64,000 nucleotides of DNA from contig NZ_CP073721.1 in the NCBI RefSeq assembly GCF_025264685.1, positions 2,347,001-2,411,000 on the forward strand, given 5' to 3'. Origin of the DNA: Dactylosporangium roseum. Its GTDB lineage: Bacteria > Actinomycetota > Actinomycetes > Mycobacteriales > Micromonosporaceae. Of this stretch, positions 34,206 to 42,994 are shown one piece after another. Within the stretch, counting starts at the first letter, position 1, and each line of letters opens with the position of its first letter. Position numbers and translations under genes: made by a program. The notes below the pieces were generated by a model. That model saw nothing but the letters and a program-made list of their open reading frames with translations. It made no database searches and was not told the origin of the DNA.

Positions 34206-35129
34206 ATGGGCGAGAGTGTGTTGGTGTTCGCGCCGGTGCCGGTGCTCACGGTGACTGTCGAGCAGCAGGTCGAGGCGGTCGAGTTGCACCTGCACCCGGG
34301 CGGGCAGGGCGTGTGGCAGGCGCGCATGATCTCCGCGCTCGGCAGTCCGGTGACGCTGTGCGCGGCGCTGGGCGGCGAGACCGGTGAGGCGCTGTCGAAG
34401 CTCATCGAGGACCAGGGCCTGACCCTGCGGGCCGTGCGGCGCTCCGGCGAAAGCGGCTGGTACGTCCACGACCGCCGTCAGGGCCAGCGCCGGGAGATCG
34501 CCGCCGCCCCCGGTGCGCCGCTGGCCCGCCACGACCTCGACGAGCTGCACAACCTGGCGCTCGCCGAGGGCCTGAAGTCGGCGGTGGCGGTGCTCAGCGG
34601 CCCCGCCGACCCGTCCGTGGTGGCCGCGGACGTCTACCGCCGCCTCGCCATGGACCTGGCCGGCAACGGCGTGCGGGTCGTCGCGGACCTGTCCGGCACC
34701 TACCTGGACGCGGTCGCCGGCGCCGGGGTGGCGGTCCTCAAGGTCAGCCACGAGGAGCTGCTCGACCACGGCCGGGCGGCCTCGGCCTCGCTGGAGGACC
34801 TGGTCGAGGCCGGGCGCCGTCTGAAGGGCGAAGGAGCGGAGGTGGTACTGGTGAGCCGCGCCGAAGAGCCGGCCCTCGCGTTCTTCGACGACCGGGTCAT
34901 GCTGGTCCGCGTGCCGCCGCTCCAGGTCGTCGAGCACCGGGGCGCCGGCGACTCGATGAGCGCCGGCGTGGCCGCGGTGCTGGCCCGGGGCGGCACGATC
35001 GAGGAGGCCATCCGCACCGGCGCCGCGGCGGGCGCGCTGAACGTCACCCGTCACGGCCTGGGCACCGGCCGCGCTGAGGCGATCGCCGAGCTGATCCCGC
35101 GGGTCGAGCTGGAGCCGCTCCGGAGCTAG
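34206..35129 (+). CDS. PfkB-family sugar kinase (1-phosphofructokinase-like)
   Basis: Encodes 307 residues of the ribokinase/PfkB fold. HPGGQGVWQARMISALGSPV near residue 30 is the substrate-binding N-terminal signature. RGAGDSMSAGVAAVLARGG near residue 250 is the PfkB anion-hole motif, whose Asp is the catalytic base. It resembles 1-phosphofructokinase and tagatose-6-phosphate kinases, but no PTS gene is adjacent, so the substrate is open. ATG 34206 follows GGGGAA. Divergent from the conflict operon. Confidence 0.88.
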   Translation: MGESVLVFAPVPVLTVTVEQQVEAVELHLHPGGQGVWQARMISALGSPVTLCAALGGETGEALSKLIEDQGLTLRAVRRSGESGWYVHDRRQGQRREIAAAPGAPLARHDLDELHNLALAEGLKSAVAVLSGPADPSVVAADVYRRLAMDLAGNGVRVVADLSGTYLDAVAGAGVAVLKVSHEELLDHGRAASASLEDLVEAGRRLKGEGAEVVLVSRAEEPALAFFDDRVMLVRVPPLQVVEHRGAGDSMSAGVAAVLARGGTIEEAIRTGAAAGALNVTRHGLGTGRAEAIAELIPRVELEPLRS

Positions 35130-35419
35130 AGATCGAAGATCGGACGGGCGAGCCGCCGAACCGCGCCACGGTCAGGACTCTGCCGGCCGCGGCTCGGGAT
35201 TCGCGGCCACGGAGACTCGGCGCTGCTTCCCGGCTCCGGGCCGGTTCCGGCGGGCGTTCCGCCGCAATCCGCCGCCAGGCCGCTCGATCCCATGATCATG
35301 GGAACGATGTGGCTGCCCCGACAGCCAGGTCTTTCCCATGATCTGGAGTTGCCCGGCCCGGAGCGTGCCGCCCGTGTCCGGGCACCTCGACGCAGACGGC
35401 GATCGGATCGGGAGCCGCG
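35130..35419. other. Intergenic region with palindrome B1
   Basis: About 290 bases between the convergent kinase and CYTH-CHAD genes. It contains copy 1 of palindromic repeat family B and its conserved flanks. No gene was seen. Confidence 0.5.
35275..35375. repeat. Palindromic repeat family B, copy 1
   Basis: The core palindrome (35292-35343) is GATCATGGGAACGATGTGGC facing AGCCAGGTCTTTCCCATGAT, with a few mismatches and an 8-base loop GCCCCGAC. The flanks GCCGCTCGATC upstream and TGGAGTTGC-CGG-CCGGAGCG downstream also match copies 2 and 3. The dispersed unit is therefore about 100 bp, longer than the stem. Confidence 0.8.
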
Positions 35420-37039
35420 CTAGAACAGCCTGATCGCCGCGCGGCGGGCCGTGCGGCGGGCCTTGCCGAGCCGGGACAGGGCCTGCCGGCCGTGCTCGTC
35501 CTGCCGGGCGTGGAGCAGCCCGTACGTGAACGCGTTGTCGCCGTCGGCGTGCGCCCGAACGGCGTAGTCGCGCAGCAGCGCACCGGTCACCAGCGAGTCC
35601 TGGTGCGCGCCCAACACGTCCTGGAGGTCGGTGAGCCGGTCGGCGAGCCTCCCCGCCGGCTTGCCGGCGAACGGTTCGATCAGCTCCGCCGCGTATCGCG
35701 CCCGCTTGTACGCCTTCCGCGCCTCGTGCAGCCGCTCGTCCCGCGTCGGCTGCCCGGCCCGCGGCGGCGCGCCCTCCCGCGGCGGCTCAGGGGTCCGCAG
35801 CGCCGCGGCGAGCCGCCGGTCGGCCCGGCGCAGCGCCTTGCGGGCCAGCCGGCGCAGCCGGCTCCGACCGATCCGCCCGCCCGCGCCGGCCCCGCCGGTG
35901 ATCCGGCCGCCCGCGCCGGCCCCGCCGGTGATCCGGCCGCCCGCGCCGGCCCCGCCGCCGGTGGCCCCGTCGACGAGCGCGTCGATGTCGGTGAGCAGCC
36001 TCGTGTACCGGTCGCTGTCGAGGCCGGCGACGAGCTCCTCGCGGGCGGTCGCGCGGCGCTCGGCGAGGCGCTCGCGGATCCGGTCGGCGACCGGGCCGAG
36101 CACCAGCTCCGGCGGCTCGGCGGCGACGAGCGCGGCGAGGTGGTCGCCGATCACGTCCCGGTCGCGAACCGCGCCGAGCAGGCCGGTCAGCCACTTGACC
36201 TCGTCGTGCAGGCGGTCCAGGTCGGCGTCGGCGGGCAGGACCGAGGCGAACGAGCGCAGCGTCGAGCGCAGCCGCCGGGTGCCGACCCGCATCTTGTGCA
36301 CCGCCTCGACGTCGCCGTCGCGGACGGCCGGGTCGTGCTCGACGATCGCGTCGCGCTGCGCCCGCAGGTAGTCCGTCAGGGCCCGCCGCCCGGCCGACCC
36401 GCCGTCGCCGGCACCGGCCGGTGCGTCGGCCGGTGCGGCGGGATAGTCGTCGCCGAGAGCCTGGGCGAGCTTCGACGGGCTCGCCGACGGCCGTGCGCCC
36501 GCCGCCCGCAGCGCGGCGTCGAGCTCGTCGAGCGCCTCCCGCGCGCCGTCGACGAGCTCGACCTCCAGCTCCCGCCACCGCCGCACGGGCCGGCTGCCGA
36601 AGAGCGACTCGGTGGTCACCGTGTCGTCGGCGACGAGCGCGACGGTGCTCCCGGCGGCGTCCCGCAGGGGCCGCTCGACGCGGTGGGTGCGGATGCGGGC
36701 GACCGGCCGGAGGTCCTCGCCGCGGGTGAGCGCGCGGACCTGGCCGGTGATCTCGCCCGGCGGCTCGGTCCGGTCCTCGGACCCGGGCACCTGGAGCTCG
36801 CTGCGCTCGCCGCCGGAGGGGCGCTTGAGGTGCCAGCCGGCGTCATGGCCGCCGCTGCGGCGGCGCAGCGTGGCCCGGCCGCGGGCCAGGCGCAGGCCAG
36901 GGGTGTCGTAGTAGACGGCGTCGAGCCGTAGCTCCTCGGCCTCGCCGACGGATTCGACCCCGCCGACCCCGGTGAGTGCCGGCAGCGCGAAATCGGCGGG
37001 CAGCTCGTACTTCCGTTCCACTTCGAGTTTTCCGGCCAT
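35420..37039 (-). CDS. CYTH-CHAD domain protein
   Basis: Encodes 539 residues. Residues 1 to about 210 form a CYTH triphosphate-tunnel domain starting KLEVERKYELP (ExExK motif) with YYDTPGLRLARGRATLRRR. Residues about 230-539 form a CHAD domain with conserved His/Arg helices: VEAVHKMRVGTRRLRSTLR and HEARKAYKRARYAAELI. CHAD domains bind polyphosphate and CYTH domains hydrolyse triphosphates, so a role at polyphosphate granules is likely. A GGAGAGGRIT repeat splits the CHAD domain around residue 360. ATG 37039 fits the CYTH N-terminus. Confidence 0.93.
   Translation of the reverse strand: MAGKLEVERKYELPADFALPALTGVGGVESVGEAEELRLDAVYYDTPGLRLARGRATLRRRSGGHDAGWHLKRPSGGERSELQVPGSEDRTEPPGEITGQVRALTRGEDLRPVARIRTHRVERPLRDAAGSTVALVADDTVTTESLFGSRPVRRWRELEVELVDGAREALDELDAALRAAGARPSASPSKLAQALGDDYPAAPADAPAGAGDGGSAGRRALTDYLRAQRDAIVEHDPAVRDGDVEAVHKMRVGTRRLRSTLRSFASVLPADADLDRLHDEVKWLTGLLGAVRDRDVIGDHLAALVAAEPPELVLGPVADRIRERLAERRATAREELVAGLDSDRYTRLLTDIDALVDGATGGGAGAGGRITGGAGAGGRITGGAGAGGRIGRSRLRRLARKALRRADRRLAAALRTPEPPREGAPPRAGQPTRDERLHEARKAYKRARYAAELIEPFAGKPAGRLADRLTDLQDVLGAHQDSLVTGALLRDYAVRAHADGDNAFTYGLLHARQDEHGRQALSRLGKARRTARRAAIRLF
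35871..35960. repeat. 30-bp tandem repeat inside the CHAD gene
   Basis: Two exact 30-bp units (35881-35910, 35911-35940) are flanked by partial copies. They encode about three copies of GGAGAGGRIT in a linker of the CHAD domain. The frame is preserved. Copy number may vary between strains. Confidence 0.9.
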
Positions 37040-37180
37040 GGCGACAAGTTTCCCCGCGGATGACTGATCGGCAAACAACAGTCGGCCGGATCGCAACGGT
37101 CCGCGGCCATGAGGCGGTGCGACTCGGGTCACTCTTGCCGGTTGCCAGAGCATCCGGCCTGGTGCACGTAACCTTGGGCA

Positions 37181-39997
37181 GTGAGTCCGAGCCTGTTGCG
37201 CGCCGCGGCGGCCTCCGTCGCGGCGCAACGCGTCCGGTTCGGCATCCGCCTGCTCCGCGACTGGCGGCTCACCGTCGCGTGGGGCAAGTCGCTGCTGCGC
37301 AGCGGCGTGACCAGTTTCGTGGTCCTCGCCGTCACCTTCTGGCTGCTGCCCGGGGTCCGGGCCACCGGCGGCCCGGCCGCCCTGGTGGAGCTGACCGTGC
37401 TCCTCGCGGTCATCGGCACGCTGATGCGGCTCGTCCTGCTCGGTGTCGCCGTGGTCGTCGGCGGGATCGGGGTGCTCGTCGTCGGGGTGATGGTCCAGGC
37501 CCTGGTCATGTTCACCGCCCTGCGTCTCGCCGAGGGGGTGAGCGCCGGCAGCTTCGTCGACGCCTGGGTCGCGAGCTGGCTCGCCGCCGTGCTCACCGCG
37601 CTGGTCAACTGGCTGGCCGACGCGGGGAGCGAGGACGTCTTCCTCGGCCAGGCGCTGCGGCAGATGGCCCGGCGGCAGGGTGACCGGCCGGCGACCGAGC
37701 CCGGGGTGCTCGTCGTGCAGCTCGACGGGCTCTCCGCGCCGCTGCTGTCCTGGGCGGTCAAGGCCGGCAACCTGCCCAACCTCGGCAAGTGGCTGCGCAC
37801 CGGCACGCACTCGCTCGTGCCCTGGCACACCGGGATGCCCGCGACCACGCCCGCCAGCCAGGCCGGCATCCTGCACGGGTCGGAAGGGCAGATCCCGGCC
37901 TTCCGGTGGTACGAGAAGGAGACCGGCCGCCTGGTCGTCACCAACCGGCCCCGGGACGCCGCCGACGTGGAGGCGCGCATCTCCACCGGCCGCGGCCTGC
38001 TCGCCGACGGTGGCGCCAGCGTCAGCAACGTCTTCTCCGGCGACGCGCCGACGAGCCTGCTCACGTTCAGCAACGCCGCCCTGCCCGGCCGCTCCGCCCG
38101 CGGCTACCTGGCGTTCATCGCCAGCCCGTACGGCTTCGCCCGGGCGATCGTGCTGTCGGTCGGCGAGATGCTGAAGGAGATCCAGCAGGCCCGCCGCCAG
38201 CGGTTCCGCAACGTATACCCGCGGGTGCCGCGTACGGGTGCTTACGTCGCCCTGCGCGCCGTCACCAACGTCCTGCTCCGCGACCTCAACGTGTCGCTGA
38301 TCTCCGAGCAGATGAGCAAGGGCACCCCGGTGATCTTCTGCGACTTCGTCGACTACGACGAGGTCGCCCACCACGCCGGCCCCCTGCGCCCCGAGGCGCT
38401 GCAGACCCTCGAAGGGCTCGACCGGGTTCTCGGCACCCTGCACCGGCTGACGAAGGTCGCCGGCCGCAAGTACGAGATCGTCGTGCTTTCCGACCACGGC
38501 CAGAGCCAGGGCTCGACGTTCAGCCAGCGGTACGGCCTGCCGCTCGAACGCCTCGTCGCCGACCTCGCCGGCGGGGTGAGCTGCGCCGCGAAGGGCGGCA
38601 CCAACGACGAGGACTGGGGCCGTGCCAACACGCTGCTCGCCGGCATGTCGAACCAGACCCGCTCGTGCGGGCCGGTGCTGCCGCCCGCCGCCGGCGAGGT
38701 GATCACCGTCGCGTCCGGCAACCTCGCCATGCTGTACCTCACCGACGTCTCGGGGAAGGCCGACCTCGAGGCGATCGACCAGCGGCGCCCCGGTCTCGTC
38801 GAGGGCCTCGCCAAGCACCCCGGCATCGGGCTCGTCGTCGGGGAGTCGGCCACCGATGGGCCGGTCGCGATCGGCGCCGAGGGCCGCCACCTGCTGCGCG
38901 ACGGCGCCGTCGAGGGCGTCGACCCGCTGCGGCCGTACGGGCCGCACGCCGCCGCCGACCTGCTCGCCCACCAGCGGACCGCCCACGTCGGCGACCTGGT
39001 CCTCGTCAGCCGGGTCGACCGGGGTACCGAGGAGGTCGCCGCGTTCGAGGAGTTGGTCGGCTCGCACGGCGGGATCGGCGGCTGGCAGACCGAGGCGGTG
39101 CTCGTCCACCCGGCGCACTGGCCCGGCCCGCAGGAGCCGCCCGTCGGACCGGTCGCCGTGCACCGGGAACTCGTCCGGTGGCTCGACGAGCTGGGCCTGC
39201 GTGTCCCGCCGGCGGTCCCGACGCCCCGCCCCGGTGACGTGTCGGAGATGTCGGCACCGGCTGACCGTCCCTTGTGGATCAGGATTCGACGTGGTTGGAT
39301 CGATGGACTTCGCCTCGTGGAGGGACCTCGACATGACCGCCGCGCGCCCCTGGAACTGGGAGGATCCGCAGGAGCTCGCGGCCACCGTCGACCTGTTCAC
39401 CGCGGACCTCGCGCGGGTCGGCAAGGTTTCCCCGCTGCTCACCGCGCCGCTGCTCACCCGCGAGCACCTCGACCAGTTGGGCGTGTTCGCCGAGCACCTG
39501 ATCGAGCACGTGTCGCTGCGCGCCGGCATCGCGTAGCTGACGGAGGTGCGCCGGATCCTGCGCCCGGGTGGTCTGCTGCGCCTGACGACCCCCGATCTGC
39601 GGGTGTACGCGCAGAGTTACGTCAACGGCGACGGTTTCTTCGCCAAGCACCGCCGCCGGATGAACCGCGCCCTGACCGGCGTGGCCCCGGCGATGCCGGC
39701 CCGCGGCGCGTTCATGTTCAACCAGTTGTTCTACGTCTACGGCCACCGCTGGCTCTACGACCTGGAAGAGTTGCGGCACGCGCTGACGACGGCCGGTTTC
39801 GACGAGTCGGGCATCACCGTGCGCGCGTATCGCGAGGGCGCCCGTCAGGACGTGGCCGACCTCGACCAGGTGCTCCGCAACGACGAGTCCATCTACGTGG
39901 AGGCCACGGCCTGACGCCGCTCAGGCGTCGGCGGAGACGCGGGCCTCGCGGCGGCGGCGGAGCCAGCCGGCCACCTGGGTCACCACCAGGGCGATGA
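37181..39997 (+). CDS. Membrane protein with holin-like region and phosphodiesterase domain; aberrant C-terminus
   Basis: The frame encodes 938 residues. Residues 1 to about 150 hold four hydrophobic segments like phage-holin-type membrane regions (FVVLAVTFWLLPGVRATGG). Residues about 175-680 are an alkaline-phosphatase/nucleotide-pyrophosphatase-like domain: VLVVQLDGLSAPLL, MPATTPASQAGILHG (likely Thr nucleophile), IFCDFVDYDEVAHHAG and EIVVLSDHGQSQGS supply metal ligands. After residue ~690 (about 39250) the sequence becomes Arg/Pro-rich because it reads out of frame through a methyltransferase remnant and antisense to the DedA gene. The natural end is probably near 39260. GTG 37181 is the start. 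Confidence 0.75.
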   Translation: MSPSLLRAAAASVAAQRVRFGIRLLRDWRLTVAWGKSLLRSGVTSFVVLAVTFWLLPGVRATGGPAALVELTVLLAVIGTLMRLVLLGVAVVVGGIGVLVVGVMVQALVMFTALRLAEGVSAGSFVDAWVASWLAAVLTALVNWLADAGSEDVFLGQALRQMARRQGDRPATEPGVLVVQLDGLSAPLLSWAVKAGNLPNLGKWLRTGTHSLVPWHTGMPATTPASQAGILHGSEGQIPAFRWYEKETGRLVVTNRPRDAADVEARISTGRGLLADGGASVSNVFSGDAPTSLLTFSNAALPGRSARGYLAFIASPYGFARAIVLSVGEMLKEIQQARRQRFRNVYPRVPRTGAYVALRAVTNVLLRDLNVSLISEQMSKGTPVIFCDFVDYDEVAHHAGPLRPEALQTLEGLDRVLGTLHRLTKVAGRKYEIVVLSDHGQSQGSTFSQRYGLPLERLVADLAGGVSCAAKGGTNDEDWGRANTLLAGMSNQTRSCGPVLPPAAGEVITVASGNLAMLYLTDVSGKADLEAIDQRRPGLVEGLAKHPGIGLVVGESATDGPVAIGAEGRHLLRDGAVEGVDPLRPYGPHAAADLLAHQRTAHVGDLVLVSRVDRGTEEVAAFEELVGSHGGIGGWQTEAVLVHPAHWPGPQEPPVGPVAVHRELVRWLDELGLRVPPAVPTPRPGDVSEMSAPADRPLWIRIRRGWIDGLRLVEGPRHDRRAPLELGGSAGARGHRRPVHRGPRAGRQGFPAAHRAAAHPRAPRPVGRVRRAPDRARVAARRHRVADGGAPDPAPGWSAAPDDPRSAGVRAELRQRRRFLRQAPPPDEPRPDRRGPGDAGPRRVHVQPVVLRLRPPLALRPGRVAARADDGRFRRVGHHRARVSRGRPSGRGRPRPGAPQRRVHLRGGHGLTPLRRRRRRGPRGGGGASRPPGSPPGR
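39303..39914 (+). pseudogene. SAM methyltransferase remnant with in-frame stop
   Basis: One frame reads FAEHLIEHVSLRAGIA, then TAG at 39534-39536, then LTEVRRILRPGGLLRLTTPD and on to DLEELRHALTTAGFDESG. Continuity across the stop shows a nonsense mutation in a SAM methyltransferase. The SAM-binding N-terminal half is absent, replaced by about 55 residues (from MDFASWRDLDM) that I do not recognise. It overlaps the out-of-frame tail of the phosphodiesterase frame, implying a deletion joined the two genes. Confidence 0.75.
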
Positions 39998-40508
39998 CGA
40001 CCGCCGCCACCACGCCCTGCCACGGTTGCGGGAAGACGCTGCGGCCGAGGAGGCCGATCGCGGCGTACGTGGCCGACCACAGCGCGCACGCGCCGACGTT
40101 CGAGACGATGAACGTCCGCCAGGACAACCCGACGACCGCCGCGGTGAGCAGCACCGGGATGCGCCCGCCCGGGAGCAGCCGCGAGATCAGCAGGGCGGTG
40201 ACCGGCTGGGCGCGCAGCCGACCGCGCACCGTGGCGGCCAGGCGGAGCGGCTCACGCAGCATCCGCAGCCGCCGGGTCAGCGCCTCCCCGCCGGCCCGGC
40301 AGATCGCGAACGTCACCGCGTCGCCGAGGTACGCCCCGAGCCCGCCGACGGCGACGACGGCCAGCAGCGCCAGCGGGCTGCGGTGGGCGGCGACGACGGC
40401 GGTCGCGCTCACCGCTGCGCCGGTCGGCAGCACCGGCACGGTCGAGCCGACGGCCACGATCGCGAACAGCGCGGCGAGTGCCGCGATCACCCCTTCGAGT
40501 GTCGTCAC
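39921..40508 (-). CDS. DedA/VTT-family membrane protein
   Basis: Encodes 195 residues with about five hydrophobic segments. STVPVLPTGAAVSATAVVAA and LGDAVTFAICRAGGEALTRR, then LLISRLLPGGRIPVLLTAAV, are DedA (SNARE-associated/VTT) signatures. Such proteins act as lipid flippases or proton-dependent transporters. The GTG start at 40508 overlaps the stop of the metallo-beta-lactamase gene (GTGA), so the pair is an operon. The family Arg in SRLLPG is present. Confidence 0.87.
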   Translation of the reverse strand: MTTLEGVIAALAALFAIVAVGSTVPVLPTGAAVSATAVVAAHRSPLALLAVVAVGGLGAYLGDAVTFAICRAGGEALTRRLRMLREPLRLAATVRGRLRAQPVTALLISRLLPGGRIPVLLTAAVVGLSWRTFIVSNVGACALWSATYAAIGLLGRSVFPQPWQGVVAAVVIALVVTQVAGWLRRRREARVSADA

Positions 40509-41260
40509 GGGCGTGACGCCAGGGAAAGGCTCTCGCCGGGGGCGAGCACGTCAACGGCGGTCTCCGGGGCGAGGTGCGCGGTGTGCGCGGCGAACTCGTC
40601 ACCGGGTCGCGCGAACCGGTCGGGCCGCACCCGCGCGCACCCGACCGGCCAGAGCGTGCCCCAGTGGATCGGGACCGCCCGCCCCGGCCCGATCAGCCGC
40701 ATCGCCTCCGCGGCGCCGGCCGGGTCGAGGTGGCCCGGGCCGAGGGTCCAGCCCCAGCCCCAGACCGGCACGAGCGCCAGGTCGACCGGCCCGATCGCCT
40801 TCATCTCGTCGAACAGCCCGGTGTCGCCGCCGAACCAGGCCGACCGGCTGCCGCTGACGACGTATCCGAGCGCGATCGCGCGGACCCGCGACCTCGGCGT
40901 CCGCCCGCCGTCGTGGCTGGCCGGCACGGCGCGGACGCACAGTTCCCCGACGGTGGTCTCCTCGCCGGGTGCCAGCTCGACCAGGTCCCGCTCACCGAGG
41001 CGCGCCCGCAGGAACGGCGCCGAACCCTTCGGCACGATGAGCCTGGTCCGCCGCGGCAGCATGCGCAGCGAGGGCAGGTCGCAGTGATCACCGTGCAGGT
41101 GGGAGATGACCACGGCGTCGGGCGGCGCGGACAGCTCCGGCCGCGGGCCGCGCCGCCGGTGGAGGTGCGCCAGCCGGTTCCGCAGCACCGGGTCCGTGAG
41201 AATCGTGGTCCCGCGGTCCTGGATCGCGACGGTCGCATGCCCCCACCAGGTGACGTCCAT
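40505..41260 (-). CDS. Metallo-beta-lactamase-fold hydrolase (UlaG/NAPE-PLD-like)
   Basis: Encodes 251 residues. VTWWGHATVAIQDRGTTILTD opens the protein as in UlaG/YfhR-type MBL enzymes. The zinc motif is VVISHLHGDHCDLPSL (HxHxDH), with further ligands in PASHDGG, WFGGDTGLF and VPIHWGT. Proximity to NAPE-PLD-like enzymes and a cotranscribed membrane protein might suggest a lipid substrate, but this is speculation. ATG 41260 removes a 12-residue non-conserved extension. Confidence 0.9.
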   Translation of the reverse strand: MDVTWWGHATVAIQDRGTTILTDPVLRNRLAHLHRRRGPRPELSAPPDAVVISHLHGDHCDLPSLRMLPRRTRLIVPKGSAPFLRARLGERDLVELAPGEETTVGELCVRAVPASHDGGRTPRSRVRAIALGYVVSGSRSAWFGGDTGLFDEMKAIGPVDLALVPVWGWGWTLGPGHLDPAGAAEAMRLIGPGRAVPIHWGTLWPVGCARVRPDRFARPGDEFAAHTAHLAPETAVDVLAPGESLSLASRP

Positions 41261-41372
41261 GCACACAGTTTGCCTGCTCGCTCCCCGGATCCGCACCGGC
41301 GGGCCGCCGCCCGGCCGGCGCGTTCCGGCCCGGGCGGCGGTCGTGCTGCGTGTGCTGGAGCGGAACCGCCGC

Positions 41373-42755
41373 CTACGACCTGGAGCCGTAGGACTCCGAC
41401 AGGTCGCGGACGGCGGTCGGGGCCGACGGGTCCAGCGCCGCCTCGACCGCGAACGACTCCATCTCGGTCAGCAGGGCGTGGAGGTCCTCGATCGCCAGGG
41501 CGGCGGTGTCGACCTCCGTGGTGATCTGCACCGTGTCCGGGACGTCGTCGACGTTGATCATCAGTTCCTCGTTGAAGAATCCCATCGGCCGCTCCAGCAC
41601 GACCGCCGTCTCGGCGCGGGCCGCGACGATCTCGTCGCCGGACGGCACCGCGCCCGCCGTGGCGGTGCGGAGCGTCGCCCGCCGGTCGTTGTAGAACACC
41701 GCCAGGTCGACCGGCTCGCCGCGCTCCTTGGCGATCCGCTTGATCAGGGCCAGGCGGGCGCCCGGTTCGTAGTATGCGTACTTCGACGCGGTCGTCGACG
41801 CCTGCCGCGCCCGCCGGACGGCCTCTCCGGCGTCGACCCCGGCCACGTCGAGGACCACCAGGCCGTTCTGCGCCAGGGGGCTCACCACATCGGCGAGGCC
41901 GGGGCGGAAGCGGTTGCCGACGATCACCTGCGACACGAACGGCGCGCCGCCGGTGACCCGGCCGAACGCGACGGCGTATGCGGCGAGCAGGACCGGCGCC
42001 GCGTCGACGCCGAGCCGGGCGGCGAGCCGCTCGCCGGCCAGCAGCAGCGCCCGCGACCGCCACACCACCTGGCGGAACCGCGGCTCCCCCCGATCCGCGG
42101 CCGGCGCGAACCGCCGGGGTCGGATGCTGCGGAGGTGGCCCTCCCAGTACCGGATCGCGCTGTCGGTCTGGCCCTGCGCACCCCGTTCGAGCTGCGCCGC
42201 CACCAGGTCGAACGGCTGCATCGCGGGGTACGGCCCGGTGGGCTCCCGCGTCGCCGGGTCGCGCTCGCCCAGCTCGCGGATCATGGTGGCGAGCCCGTTG
42301 CCGTCGGTGGCGAGGTGGCAGACGAGGACGATCACGTGTGTGACGGCGCCGCCCTGGCGGACCACCGCCATCCGGATCGGCCACTCGTAGGCGTAGTCGA
42401 AGTTCCGCGCCTTCCACTCCGCGAACACGGCGTCGGCGACGGCGGCCGGGTCCTCGCCGGGCCGGGCGTCGTGGACCCACATGGTCGCCTCGCCCGAGCC
42501 GAAGACCTCCTGGGTCACCTCGCCGTCGTGGCCGAACCGCAGCTTGCTGCGCATCGACCCGTACCGACTCATGAAGAACCGCAGCTCGGCGGCGAAGTCC
42601 TCGACCGTCCGGCCGTCCAGGACCGGCACGACACCGCCCATGCTCATCGACGAGTCGACCTCGACCATGGCCCGCCACACCTGCTGCTGACCCCACGTGA
42701 GTCCGCCGACACCGGCGCCGTTGCCCTCGAACGGGACGATGATCTGCTCCACCAT
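41373..42755 (-). CDS. Free-standing NRPS-type condensation domain protein
   Basis: Encodes 460 residues covering one full condensation domain. LTWGQQQVWRAMVEVD is motif C1-like. The active-site motif HHxxxDG appears as CHLATDG (146-152): the first His is Cys, while the catalytic second His (H147) and Asp are kept. VIVGNRFRPGLADVVSPLAQ resembles motif C5 (IGPxINTLPLR region), and a C-terminal ELMINVDDVPDTVQITTEVD follows. No adenylation or carrier protein genes are nearby, so it may act in trans or as an acyltransferase. A GGGAGG site precedes ATG 42755. Confidence 0.85.
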   Translation of the reverse strand: MVEQIIVPFEGNGAGVGGLTWGQQQVWRAMVEVDSSMSMGGVVPVLDGRTVEDFAAELRFFMSRYGSMRSKLRFGHDGEVTQEVFGSGEATMWVHDARPGEDPAAVADAVFAEWKARNFDYAYEWPIRMAVVRQGGAVTHVIVLVCHLATDGNGLATMIRELGERDPATREPTGPYPAMQPFDLVAAQLERGAQGQTDSAIRYWEGHLRSIRPRRFAPAADRGEPRFRQVVWRSRALLLAGERLAARLGVDAAPVLLAAYAVAFGRVTGGAPFVSQVIVGNRFRPGLADVVSPLAQNGLVVLDVAGVDAGEAVRRARQASTTASKYAYYEPGARLALIKRIAKERGEPVDLAVFYNDRRATLRTATAGAVPSGDEIVAARAETAVVLERPMGFFNEELMINVDDVPDTVQITTEVDTAALAIEDLHALLTEMESFAVEAALDPSAPTAVRDLSESYGSRS

Positions 42756-42900
42756 TCCGGCCTCCCGATGCCGCGGCGTGCCCCGTGCACACCGGTTCCC
42801 GGGCGATGCTGCCACAGCGATCGACGGAGATCGTATCGACCAAAGGGACTCGACTCAGACAACAACGACCGATACCGCCCCCACTCCCCACCCCCCGATT

Positions 42901-42981
42901 TGCGTTGATCTTGCAGTTGTGGTGCCGCGACACTCCCTGAATGCCGGGTTTGTCAGGCACCACAACTGCAAGATCAACGCA
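42901..42981. repeat. Palindromic repeat family A, copy 2
   Basis: Perfect 26-bp arms (42901-42926 and 42956-42981) starting TGCGTTGATCTTGCAGTTGT enclose a 29-base loop GCGACACTCCCTGAATGCCG... It lies between the condensation-domain and Hsp70-like genes, 14 bases from the stop of the latter. Confidence 0.95.
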
Positions 42982-42994
42982 GTCCCCGGGGGGG

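Noticed and set aside
41373-42755. Biosynthetic gene cluster around the condensation domain
   Set aside because: The neighbours (MBL, DedA, Hsp70-like) are not NRPS, PKS or tailoring genes; a cluster cannot be claimed from one domain.
42927-42955. Loops of family A as tRNA or small-RNA genes
   Set aside because: The 29-nt loops lack tRNA features, and nothing in the sequence indicates transcription.
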